Below are positions 24,663-32,753 of a stretch of 64,000 nt of DNA, piece by piece (position 1 is the first letter of the stretch; every line of letters starts with the position of its first letter). The notes below the pieces were generated by a model, which worked only from the letters and a program-made list of their open reading frames with translations, did not search any database and was not told where the DNA came from. This stretch comes from Anatilimnocola aggregata. Lineage in GTDB: Bacteria > Planctomycetota > Planctomycetia > Pirellulales > Pirellulaceae. The stretch lies in NCBI RefSeq assembly GCF_007747655.1, contig NZ_CP036274.1, positions 3,968,001 to 4,032,000 of the forward strand, given 5' to 3'. A program made the position numbers and the translations under genes.

Positions 24663-26513
24663 ATGTTAACTGCAGATTTGGCCGAGAAAACCCGCGGCGG
24701 AATGGGCGCCATACCGTATGGAGCCGGCGTGGCTTTCCGCGTTTGGGCGCCGCACGCAAATGCGGTGTATGTGACAGGCTCTTTCAATAACTGGTCGCCC
24801 GATTCACACCCGATGACGAAGGAGGAAGGCGGCTACTGGTATGCGAATATCTCTGCAGCCGCTATCGGTAACGAATATCGTTATCGCATTGTGAACGGCG
24901 GAAAGCAATTCTTGCGCTGCGACCCATATGCTCGTCAGGTTGTGAGTTCGATCGGTAACTCCATCGTTCATGACCCAAACTTTGACTGGGCTGGAGACGA
25001 CTTCCACCTCCCTGCGGTCAACGAACTCGTGATTTATGAAATGCACTTGGGGACCTTTCATAATGACCAGGACGAGAAGTCGGATAAGTTTGCCGAAGTT
25101 GTCCAGAAAGTCGAGTATCTCAAGCAATTAGGGGTAAACGTCATCGAAGTGATGCCTTTAGCCGAGTTCCCAGGCAGCTTGTCGTGGGGATACAACCCAG
25201 CTTGCGTATTCGCCATCGAATCCGATTACGGCGGCCCCGTTGGTCTGAAGCGGTTTGTCAAAGGCATGCATCAGGCCGGAATCGGGGTGATCCTGGATGT
25301 AGTCTATAACCACTTTGGACCGAGCGACTTAGACCTGTGGCAATTTGATGGTTGGAGTGAAAACGGGCGGGGGGGCATCTATTTTTACAACGATTGGCAC
25401 GCAGATACCCCCTGGGGCTCAACTCGCCCCGACTATGGTCGTCAGGAAGTACGACAGTTCATACGCGATAACGCAATGATGTGGCTGGAGGAATATCACC
25501 TCGACGGTCTGCGACTCGACATGACGCTGTTTATGCGCAATGTGCATGGCAACGGTGATACAAACGGCGACTTACCGGATGGCTGGAGTCTGATCCAGTG
25601 GATTAATCGCGACGTACGACAAAATTTTCCCGGTCGCATCACCATTGCCGAGGACTTGCAAACTGACGATCGACTAACGAAGCCTGTGGATCAGGGAGGC
25701 GCAGGGTTTACGGCACAATGGGGAGCTCGATTCGTGCATCCCATTCGAGCGGCCGTCATCACACCTGACGACAAACAGCGGTCCTTAGACAGTGTTCGTC
25801 GCGCCATCGAAGGCCGCTACAACGGCGACCCGTTTCAACGAGTCATCTATAGCGAGTCGCATGATGAAATCGCGAACGGAAAGTCCCGAGTCGCTTCGGA
25901 AATCGACCCGCACAATCCCGAAAGCTGGGCGGCCCAGAAACGCTCCACCCTGGCTGCAGCCCTCGTGCTCACGTCCCCCGGCATTCCGATGCTATTTCAA
26001 GGCCAAGAGTTTCTCGAAGATGGCTGGTTTCAGGATTCAGTCCCGCTCGACTGGCACAAGTCGGAGGAGTTTAGCGGACTCGTGCGGATGTATCGAGACT
26101 TGATTCAGTTGCGTCTCAACAGGTTCGGGACGACACGCGGTTTGACGGGGTCGGGACTGAACACATTTCATCAGAATCAGGCCGAGAATGTCATCGCTTT
26201 TCATCGCTGGCACCAAGGGGGCCCCGGCGACGACGTAATTGTCGTCGTAAATCTCTCCCATCAAGCTCACGAAGGCTACAAGCTGGGATTTCCCGCACCG
26301 GGAACTTGGAGATTGCGACTGAACAGCGATTGGAACGGTTATAGCCGCGGCTTCGGAAACCAATCAGCCTCCGATGCGAACGCTGGAATGGAATCGCAAG
26401 ATATGGGTCCAAACCCGCGCGTGGAGGTACGCGATGGGTTTCCTGCGGTGGGAACCGTGAACATCGGCCCCTATACGGTGTTAATTTTCTCGCAAGACAA
26501 ATCCGTGGTATGA
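24663..26513 (+). CDS. GH13 alpha-amylase-family enzyme, glycogen branching enzyme-like with CBM48
   Basis: 616 aa. The N-terminal CBM48/early-set domain (about residues 15-105) has FRVWAPHANAVYVTGSFNNW. The GH13 barrel follows: YEMHLGTF, DVVYNHFGP (region I), GLRLDMTL with the nucleophile Asp (region II), ITIAEDLQ with the acid/base Glu (region III) and YSESHDEI (region IV). SHDE rather than the usual N-H-D points to the branching-enzyme side. A C-terminal beta domain ends in GPYTVLIFSQ. Likely makes or remodels glycogen or trehalose precursors as osmotic/desiccation protection; a malto-oligosyltrehalose hydrolase is an alternative. Followed 56 bp later by a cupin gene. Confidence 0.85.
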   Translation: MLTADLAEKTRGGMGAIPYGAGVAFRVWAPHANAVYVTGSFNNWSPDSHPMTKEEGGYWYANISAAAIGNEYRYRIVNGGKQFLRCDPYARQVVSSIGNSIVHDPNFDWAGDDFHLPAVNELVIYEMHLGTFHNDQDEKSDKFAEVVQKVEYLKQLGVNVIEVMPLAEFPGSLSWGYNPACVFAIESDYGGPVGLKRFVKGMHQAGIGVILDVVYNHFGPSDLDLWQFDGWSENGRGGIYFYNDWHADTPWGSTRPDYGRQEVRQFIRDNAMMWLEEYHLDGLRLDMTLFMRNVHGNGDTNGDLPDGWSLIQWINRDVRQNFPGRITIAEDLQTDDRLTKPVDQGGAGFTAQWGARFVHPIRAAVITPDDKQRSLDSVRRAIEGRYNGDPFQRVIYSESHDEIANGKSRVASEIDPHNPESWAAQKRSTLAAALVLTSPGIPMLFQGQEFLEDGWFQDSVPLDWHKSEEFSGLVRMYRDLIQLRLNRFGTTRGLTGSGLNTFHQNQAENVIAFHRWHQGGPGDDVIVVVNLSHQAHEGYKLGFPAPGTWRLRLNSDWNGYSRGFGNQSASDANAGMESQDMGPNPRVEVRDGFPAVGTVNIGPYTVLIFSQDKSVV

Positions 26514-26569
26514 CAACCACGACCAAAGCGTAGAAACGTAATTTGCCAATCAAAGAAAGTGAGTGGGCG

Positions 26570-27001
26570 ATGAGGGGATTTATACAAGACATCGAGGAAC
26601 TTACCGTCAAGAATGAAAACTTTCGGCAAGTGTTGTATACGGCTAAGAACTGTCAATTGGTCCTCATGGCTCTCAAGCCCAAGGAGGAGATCGGGGCGGA
26701 AGTCCATACGCTCGACCAGTTCTTTCGCGTCGAGGAAGGGACCGGTGAAGCGGTGCTCGATGGCGTGCGAACTCCGATCCGAGCCGGCTTTGCGGTTGTA
26801 GTGCCGGCTGGAGCCAATCACAACATCATCAATACCGGCAAGGATCCGATGAAGCTGTACACTCTTTATTCGCCGCCGAATCATCGCGATGGCGTCGTCC
26901 ACCACACGCGCGCTGAAGCCGAAGCCGATAATGAACACTTCGACGGGAAAACGTCAGAATTGCAATTAACCAACAAAGACAACGGGTTGCAAAAGTCCTA
27001 A
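26570..27001 (+). CDS. Cupin-domain protein (143 aa)
   Basis: ATG 26570 is preferred; the frame is open from 26543 but homology begins MRGFIQDIEELTVKNENFRQ. The cupin barrel motifs are visible: GAEVHTLDQFFRVEEGTGEA (metal-binding His and Glu) and VVVPAGANHNIINTG (second motif His). The C-terminal YSPPNHRDGVVHHTRAEAEA is common to this cupin subgroup often annotated as mannose-6-phosphate isomerase-like. Probably a small metal-dependent protein of unknown substrate. Three bp from the HlyIII gene. Confidence 0.85.
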   Translation: MRGFIQDIEELTVKNENFRQVLYTAKNCQLVLMALKPKEEIGAEVHTLDQFFRVEEGTGEAVLDGVRTPIRAGFAVVVPAGANHNIINTGKDPMKLYTLYSPPNHRDGVVHHTRAEAEADNEHFDGKTSELQLTNKDNGLQKS

Positions 27002-27003
27002 TC

Positions 27004-27657
27004 GTGAGCGAGCTAATCGCAACCTCTGAACCCAACCCATCACAGGGCGAGGAGATTGCTAACAGCGTGAGCCATGCAGTGGGTGTGATTGCTGCTTTGG
27101 TTGCCGGGCCGCTACTTATCATTCAGGCTAGCGAACACGGCAAACCATGGGGCCTGAGCAGTGCGATCGTCTTTGTGACGAGCATTCTCGTGATGTACGC
27201 GACATCGACGCTCTATCATGCGCTGCCGCAGAGCAGTGCCAAACGATTCTTTCGTACCCTGGAGCACTGCGCGATCTTTCTGCTCATCGCTGGCACCTAT
27301 ACACCGTTCACGCTGGTCGCACTCCGCGGAGCATGGGGCTGGGCGATTTTTGGCATCGTTTGGACACTGGCCACCATGGGGATTTTCCTCCAGTGGGTGG
27401 GTCAGACGAATCGCCGTTGGCTGCCGGGCGTGCTCTATTTGGGATTGGCCTGGGTCATCGTGCTCGCCATTCGGCCACTCTCGCTCCATTTGTCCCACGC
27501 AGGTCTAATGTGGTTGCTCGCCGGTGGTGTTGCCTACACCGCGGGCATGGCATTCTTTGCTGCGAAGTGGGTTCCGTATTTCCATTTCGTCTGGCACTTA
27601 TTCGTCCTGGCAGGAACTACCTGCCACTTCATCGCAATTTGGCAATATGTGATCTAA
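27004..27657 (+). CDS. Hemolysin III / PAQR-family seven-helix membrane protein
   Basis: 217 aa from GTG 27004. Family signature elements: EEIANSVSHAVGVIAAL at the N-terminus, the YATSTLYHALPQSSAKRFFR segment with the conserved SxxYH, LEHCAIFLLIAGTYTPFTLV, and the C-terminal FHFVWHLFVLAGTTCHFIAI with the His pair. These three His and a Ser/Asp site bind zinc in PAQR relatives, which hydrolyse lipid amides or regulate membrane fluidity. It is not necessarily haemolytic. Confidence 0.92.
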   Translation: MSELIATSEPNPSQGEEIANSVSHAVGVIAALVAGPLLIIQASEHGKPWGLSSAIVFVTSILVMYATSTLYHALPQSSAKRFFRTLEHCAIFLLIAGTYTPFTLVALRGAWGWAIFGIVWTLATMGIFLQWVGQTNRRWLPGVLYLGLAWVIVLAIRPLSLHLSHAGLMWLLAGGVAYTAGMAFFAAKWVPYFHFVWHLFVLAGTTCHFIAIWQYVI

Positions 27658-27698
27658 CGGATCGCCACCTCTGAATCTCACCTCTGGGAAGACTTTTT

Positions 27699-29093
27699 AT
27701 GATCAAACTCGGTTTCTACGGTGCTGCGGGCGAAGTGACCGGCTCGTGCTATGTGCTTACGACCGATCGTGCCCGGGTGATGATCGACATGGGCATGCAC
27801 CAGGGAGAGCGAGAGGCCGACGATCACAATCGACGAATGCCTCCTATCGACCCCGCCCAGTTGGATGCAGTTGTTCTTACACATGCCCACCTGGATCACT
27901 GCGGCCGCCTGCCGTTGCTGAACAAGAACGGGTATCGAGGGAGAATTCACTGTACGGACGCCACGGCGGATGTCACCGCCATCATTCTGCGCGATTCCGC
28001 CGGAATCCAAGCTGAGGATTGCCTGCGCTTCAACCGCCGGCTTCGCCGCGGAGAGGAACCCTGCCAAGAACCACTCTATAGTGTGCCAGAGACCGAGCAG
28101 ACTCTGCGACAACTTTCGGCCGTAGGCTATGATCAGGTGACAGCGATCGCTGATGGGATCTCCATCAAGTTTATCGACGCGGGACACATTCTCGGCGCTG
28201 CTAGCGTGCAGATGATTGTGCAAGACGGATCGCGCACGATCACCTTTGTGTTCTCGGGTGATGTAGGAGTGTCTGGATCGCCCATTCTGCGTGATCCCAC
28301 GACACCACTGCCTGCGGACGTGGTAATCCTCGAATCGACCTACGGTGACCGCGATCATAAGCCGCTCGATAAGACTCGCGACGAGTTGCTCGCGATTCTC
28401 AAAGACGCTCAGTCCGTAGGAGGCAAAGTTCTAATCCCTGCGTTCGCCGTCGGCCGAACTCAGGATCTCGTCTTTCATATCGGCGAGTTTCTCCGGGAAG
28501 GCAAGCTCCCGAGCGTTCGTGTCTATGTCGACAGCCCAATGGCCACGTCGGTTTCTGACCTCTATGCCCGCCACAAAGACGTGTACGACGAACGAGCCAC
28601 ACAACTGCTAGCCGATCACATGTTGCCGCTGAGTTTTCCCGGGCTGATCTATACTCGGACGGTCGAGGAATCGAAGCGACTCAACGAGACGAGGGGTTCG
28701 ATGGTCATCATTTCCGCCCGTGGAATGTGCACCGGTGGCCGCATCATGCACCACCTATACCATGATCTTGGCAATCCTGAGACCCACGTGGTCATCGCCG
28801 GCTATCAAGGGCAAGGAACGCTGGGTCGTCGGCTGGTGGATGGCGCTCGGACCGTGAACATTTTTCGCGAAGCAATTCCAGTCCGCGCCAAGGTCCACAC
28901 GCTGGGCGGCTTCTCAGCGCACGCCGGTCAGTCTGCATTGCTCACCTGAGCCGTTCCGTTCCAATCCAGTAAGCCCCGGATGTTCTTGACGCACGGCGAA
29001 GATGGCCCGCGAATGGCTTTGCACGATCAACTTGTTTCCCGACTAGGCCTGCAATCGACGATGCCTAAATACGGCGAGGAAGTAGAACTGTGA
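27699..29093 (+). pseudogene. Beta-CASP metallo-beta-lactamase nuclease (RNA-specificity type), interrupted by UGA
   Basis: The protein starts MIKLGFYGAAGEVTGSCYVL and has HAHLDHCG (zinc site), the beta-CASP motifs and a glycine-rich ISARGMCTGGRIMHHLYHDL, plus GGFSAHAGQ. A TGA at 28947-28949 stops it after ALLT, but the same frame continues AVPFQSSKPRMFLTHGEDGP, RMALHDQLVSRLGLQSTMPK and YGEEVEL to TGA 29093. This is the normal KPR-(V/M)-FL-x-HGE...LGL end of the family, and the interrupted position (LLTxAVPF) is one where relatives have tryptophan (LLxW). Full length would be 464 codons, the usual size. Family role: RNA processing or decay. Confidence 0.8.
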
Positions 29094-29148
29094 CATTTGA
29101 ATCTGTCCTTCGCGCCACCGAACCACGCTGTTGTGCTATTCGCCGCGT

Positions 29149-30972
29149 TTAGAGAGGTTTATCATTCGCATTTACCAGCTGAGGTGAGTTGGCCTTATGC
29201 GGCTGGATCAGCAGGCGAACCTGTTCCTGTGCCTCAGCCAACGCCGAAGCGACGATGGCGCCACAACCGATGCGTTCTCGGGCCTTGGCCAGGTCGGCTT
29301 GGGAGTGCCACAATCCTACGATGAGTTGCACCTTGGGAAATCGAGCCCGAAGACGCTTGCACAGGTGACGAGCGTGCATCACGGCAGCGGGAGGCGTGGC
29401 GGAAACACAGATTACATCTGGTTTGCGCTGATCGACATGGACGACCACCTCTTCAGCCAATGATGTTACCGACACGGAATCCACACGGCAGCCTGTTTTC
29501 TCCAGTACTTGTGTCAGCATAAGGGAGGTAACTTCATCGGCCTCATTGCGCGCGGGCAGGCAGAGGATGCTAAACTTTGATGGATCGCTGATTTGCTCTG
29601 CTGCAGGCAGTTGTAGCTGAACATCATCTCGGTCGTGGATCAGTTCCTGCAGACTCTGCAAAATGAACTTGTGCTTGCCCTCATTAAGTTCGCCGAGCTG
29701 CCAATCCGTTTCAGCCATCGCCAGTGCCGGTATGAGCACCGTGTCGTAGACTTGGGCAAGCGGTTGGTGCTCCAGATACGTCTCGAACAACTCGGCAGCC
29801 TCTTCCTGATCTCCCGCCAGCAGACGCTGATAGAAGTGCAGCTTCGGCTCAAAGACAGGCTCATTGCCGAGGAGAATATCCAGAAAGGCCAATTGAGGAA
29901 CGTGCTTGCCGACAACCAACACGCAAACAGTCAGGGGAGTCGCCAAGAGTAATCCCACCGGTCCCCACAGCCACGTCCAAAAAAGCGCTGCCAACATGAC
30001 CGCCACCGGCGACACGCCGGTATTCTTGCCATAGAGCCAGGGCTCCAGGAGGTTGTTGTTGAAGAGCTCAAGCAAGAGGAACAACAATACCGTCAAGATT
30101 GTGGCTACCCAGCCGGTCGAGATTGCCATCGACAGAGCAATCGGCATCACAGCCGCGATCCACGGACCGAGATAGGGAATGAACCGCAATAAGCCGGCCA
30201 AAATTCCCCACAGGACGGCGTTGGGTACACCGATGAAGTACAGTCCGACGCCGACACAAATGCCAAAAGTGACATTGAGAGAGAATAGAATGACGAGATA
30301 ACGACTGACCCGAGTGCCGGCATCCTCCAGCATCTGCGTGGTCATGGTTACATGGCTCTTACCAGCCAAGTGGATGAATCGGTCGCGGAGGTCGTCGCGC
30401 CGGAGCAAGAAGAAGATCACGAACACGATGACGATTCCGGTCGTCCCTAACACTTCCAGCAGGGTGCCGAACATACCACCAAAGACCTGCCAGGGACTGG
30501 CTGGCGCGGAAAGAACCCGGACGGAGAAGGGTTGTTCATCCGTTCCTTGAGGTGGGCGGGCCGGGCCTGATGGCGAGAGATTTCGGCCCATTTGTTCGGC
30601 GGAACTTGTTACCTTGCTCAGCGCGGCGGCGGCAAATTCGTTCACCGAAGATAGTTTGGCCTCGATGTTTTCCCGGTACTCGGGAATTCTGGGGGCAAAA
30701 TTGGCAATCTGAATGGCTGCCATCCAGGCGACGATTGCTAAGACGACAAAGCCCAAAGTGGTCGTCACCAAGACTGCCGGGATTCGACCTAGCTTTCGCC
30801 GCTCCAGCCAATCACACACCGGGCTCAACAAGAAACTGAACAGCACCGCGAGCGTAAAGGGAACAAGTATCCCTTTGGCCAAATACAGAGCCCCGATCAC
30901 AACGGCGATCGAGGCGAACATCAAAATCGAAGATGCTTTGGGGATTCTGTTCCCGGCGTTCCATAGAAACAT
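29149..30972 (-). CDS. AI-2E/PerM-family permease with a C-terminal cobalamin-binding-like module
   Basis: 607 aa. Residues ~15-365 form the AI-2E/PerM permease with eight predicted helices: ALYLAKGILVPFTLAVLFSF, GLLRFIPYLGPWIAAVMPIA (family signature) and NNLLEPWLYGKNTGVSPVAV. The remaining 230 residues are soluble. About 395-470 (FYQRLLAGDQEEAAELFETY, LAQVYDTVLIPALAMAE) resemble the helical cap of a MetH-like cobalamin module; about 480-590 (CLPARNEADEVTSLMLTQVL, KPDVICVSATPP) resemble the Rossmann part. The D-x-H-x-x-G histidine that ligates cobalamin is replaced (RNEADEV), so B12 binding is unlikely. Substrate of the permease unknown. Confidence 0.85.
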   Translation of the reverse strand: MFLWNAGNRIPKASSILMFASIAVVIGALYLAKGILVPFTLAVLFSFLLSPVCDWLERRKLGRIPAVLVTTTLGFVVLAIVAWMAAIQIANFAPRIPEYRENIEAKLSSVNEFAAAALSKVTSSAEQMGRNLSPSGPARPPQGTDEQPFSVRVLSAPASPWQVFGGMFGTLLEVLGTTGIVIVFVIFFLLRRDDLRDRFIHLAGKSHVTMTTQMLEDAGTRVSRYLVILFSLNVTFGICVGVGLYFIGVPNAVLWGILAGLLRFIPYLGPWIAAVMPIALSMAISTGWVATILTVLLFLLLELFNNNLLEPWLYGKNTGVSPVAVMLAALFWTWLWGPVGLLLATPLTVCVLVVGKHVPQLAFLDILLGNEPVFEPKLHFYQRLLAGDQEEAAELFETYLEHQPLAQVYDTVLIPALAMAETDWQLGELNEGKHKFILQSLQELIHDRDDVQLQLPAAEQISDPSKFSILCLPARNEADEVTSLMLTQVLEKTGCRVDSVSVTSLAEEVVVHVDQRKPDVICVSATPPAAVMHARHLCKRLRARFPKVQLIVGLWHSQADLAKARERIGCGAIVASALAEAQEQVRLLIQPHKANSPQLVNANDKPL

Positions 30973-31046
30973 CCGATTTGCAGCGCAGTGCTAATCGCCC
31001 TCACCTATCGGCGAAGGTAAGTCACTAAGAAACCGATCGTCCAGAT

Positions 31047-31223
31047 CTACTCGGTCACTTTTTTCACGGCGCTCTTGACCGTGTCGGCGACCTTCTGAAC
31101 TGCCTGCTTGGTCTTTCCCACGGCCTGGTCGGTCTTGCCTTGCTGGCGCAGCTTCTCGTTGCCGGTCAGAACCCCGGCTGCTTCTTTGATTCGCCCTTTA
31201 ATCACGTCTGTTTTACCGCTCAT
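31047..31223 (-). CDS. CsbD-family stress protein (58 aa)
   Basis: ATG 31223 to TAG 31047. MSGKTDVIKGRIKEAAGVLT then GNEKLRQQGKTDQAVGKTKQ is a clear CsbD domain with its usual G-x-x-K-E-x-x-G-x-x-T-G-N layout. CsbD proteins are small, hydrophilic and induced by general stress; biochemical role unclear. Next to another small stress-type gene on the same strand. Confidence 0.9.
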   Translation of the reverse strand: MSGKTDVIKGRIKEAAGVLTGNEKLRQQGKTDQAVGKTKQAVQKVADTVKSAVKKVTE

Positions 31224-31322
31224 GGTAAATTCTCCATCACGTTAGGATTGTCTAGTAACCGCCAATTTAATTTCAACAGGCACTCGTGGTCGCCAGATTT
31301 CGCCACCACGAGCGCCACAATT

Positions 31323-31472
31323 TCAACCAAGCGCTCGCCGCCCTTGCAGCAGATTGACGACTAGCACCACCAGTGCAACGACGAGGAGGATGTGGATCAG
31401 GTTGCCGCCGACACCAACCCCAAGTCCCAAGGCCCACATCAACAACAGAATTAGCAAAAGTGTCCACAACAT
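31323..31472 (-). CDS. Lmo0937-family small membrane protein (49 aa)
   Basis: ATG 31472, preceded by GAGGTG, encodes MLWTLLLILLLMWALGLGVG then VGGNLIHILLVVALVVLVVN and ends GRRALG. Two helices separated by a glycine turn with NLIHILL are typical of the lmo0937/DUF5670 family found across stress-related clusters. Function unknown. 31473-31901 holds no gene I can support. Confidence 0.85.
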   Translation of the reverse strand: MLWTLLLILLLMWALGLGVGVGGNLIHILLVVALVVLVVNLLQGRRALG

Positions 31473-31901
31473 AAGGCACCTCAAAGATTAGAGAACAGAG
31501 CACTCAACTTCTGGACACAATTCGCGGGAGCCATCCACTCAACCAACCACACCGGGCTCGGTCTTGTCATCTGCTCACTTATAAGAATTGATATGCACCA
31601 ATCGTGCCGAAGACAGTATTGGCAAAGAGTCGGGAATATCGCCGGTTTCAGACCCATCAACTGTCTCACATAGCGAGCGAATCCGCACAGTGAGCGGAAT
31701 TGAACGGCAAGCGAGTGTGCGAATCGGGACTGCTAACGACGTCGCGTAATGCGACGATGCGTCAGCGATGGCTCATTCCAGATAACCAGTCCCGGATCTC
31801 CATGAATCTAGGAATGATCGGGAACGTTAGTTGCACTGCGCGATGCTACAAGGAAGGCTTTCACCCTCCAGGTTCCAATTCATTTTCCTCGGAGATCTGC
31901 C

Positions 31902-32135
31902 GTGAAGAAACTTGTGCACTTGTCGGTCGCCTGCATCGTGGGCGTTGCCACCATCGGTTGTGAGCCAAAGGCGACCACCGAAAAGAAAACTGAAACAACC
32001 GTCACAACCCCAGGCGGCGAAACGAAGACGACCGTTGAGCAAAAGGTCGAAACGACGCCTGACAGCGCAACCCGGACGACCACCGAAAAGGTTGAAACAA
32101 CCGGAGACAATCCTCCTCCTGCGGCAAAACCGTAG
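31902..32135 (+). CDS. Small threonine-rich lipoprotein-like protein (77 aa)
   Basis: From a GTG with GGAGATC upstream. The signal peptide KKLVHLSVACIVGVATIGC ends in a lipobox-like IGC, so Cys20 is likely lipidated, although the -3 position is not the usual Leu. The mature part is repetitive and low complexity: TTEKKTETTVTTPGGETKTT then VEQKVETT and TTTEKVETTGDNPPP. No domain is recognisable. Probably a surface-exposed, disordered lipoprotein. A 9-bp-stem hairpin follows. Confidence 0.6.
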   Translation: MKKLVHLSVACIVGVATIGCEPKATTEKKTETTVTTPGGETKTTVEQKVETTPDSATRTTTEKVETTGDNPPPAAKP

Positions 32136-32164
32136 TTGTCCAGTGAGTCAATTGCCACCTTCCT

Positions 32165-32189
32165 CAAAGGCCATCTCTGGTGGCCTTTG
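32165..32189. terminator. Hairpin after the lipoprotein gene, weak terminator candidate
   Basis: A perfect 9-bp stem, CAAAGGCCA and TGGCCTTTG, with a 7-nt loop lies 29 bp after the lipoprotein stop. Neither strand has a proper U-run after it, so termination is uncertain. Confidence 0.4.
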
Positions 32190-32354
32190 AAAATAGCGGC
32201 GTTGGAACAAAGCGAATTCGACGGGCCACGTGTGTGCTACTGTATTTACCCGCGGTCACTCGCTGAGGTGAAATAGTTGCTTGGAAATCTGTAGGGTGCG
32301 GTTTTCTGCTCGCCAAAATCGCAGATTGGTGATACACGCAACAGGGGAACGGTG

Positions 32355-32687
32355 ATGACCTTCCAAGTATTCGATAAGCCAATGTGTTGTTCGACGGGTG
32401 TTTGCGGGACGCAAGTCGATCAGACGCTAGTGCGCTTTGCAGCCGACCTCGATTGGCTACGCCGTAACGGGGTGCAGGTAGAGCGTTATAGCCTCTCTCA
32501 GCAACCGAGCGAATTTGCCCAGAAAGCCGACGTGCGCACCGCGCTGCAAACCAAAGGTACGAACGCTTTGCCCATTATTCGAGTCGACGGGAAGATCGTC
32601 TGCCAAGGGATGTATCCGAGTCGCAATTTGCTCGCGTCCTGGGGGCATGTGGCTCTTCAAGACGAGGCTCCGGCTTCCACGGTCTAA
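32355..32687 (+). CDS. arsD: ArsD, arsenic metallochaperone
   Basis: 110 aa from ATG 32355; the GTG one codon earlier is possible. ArsD landmarks: MTFQVFDKPMCCSTGVCG with the three metal-binding cysteines (CCxxxxC), FAADLDWLRRNGVQVERYSL and PIIRVDGKIVCQGMYPSR. ArsD collects As(III)/Sb(III) and passes it to ArsA. The next gene is arsA, 66 bp downstream. No arsR or arsB/acr3 gene is visible in the window. Confidence 0.93.
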   Translation: MTFQVFDKPMCCSTGVCGTQVDQTLVRFAADLDWLRRNGVQVERYSLSQQPSEFAQKADVRTALQTKGTNALPIIRVDGKIVCQGMYPSRNLLASWGHVALQDEAPASTV

Positions 32688-32753
32688 GTTCGCAACTTGG
32701 ACGCGATAGCTGATTAGCGAGTCACTCTTTGTCGTGCCAAAGGATGGTGTTTC

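Noticed and set aside
28947-28949. General reassignment of UGA to tryptophan in this organism
   Set aside because: Many well-supported genes in the window end with TGA (for example at 24169, 22505 and 29093) and use TGG for Trp, so only isolated events are possible.
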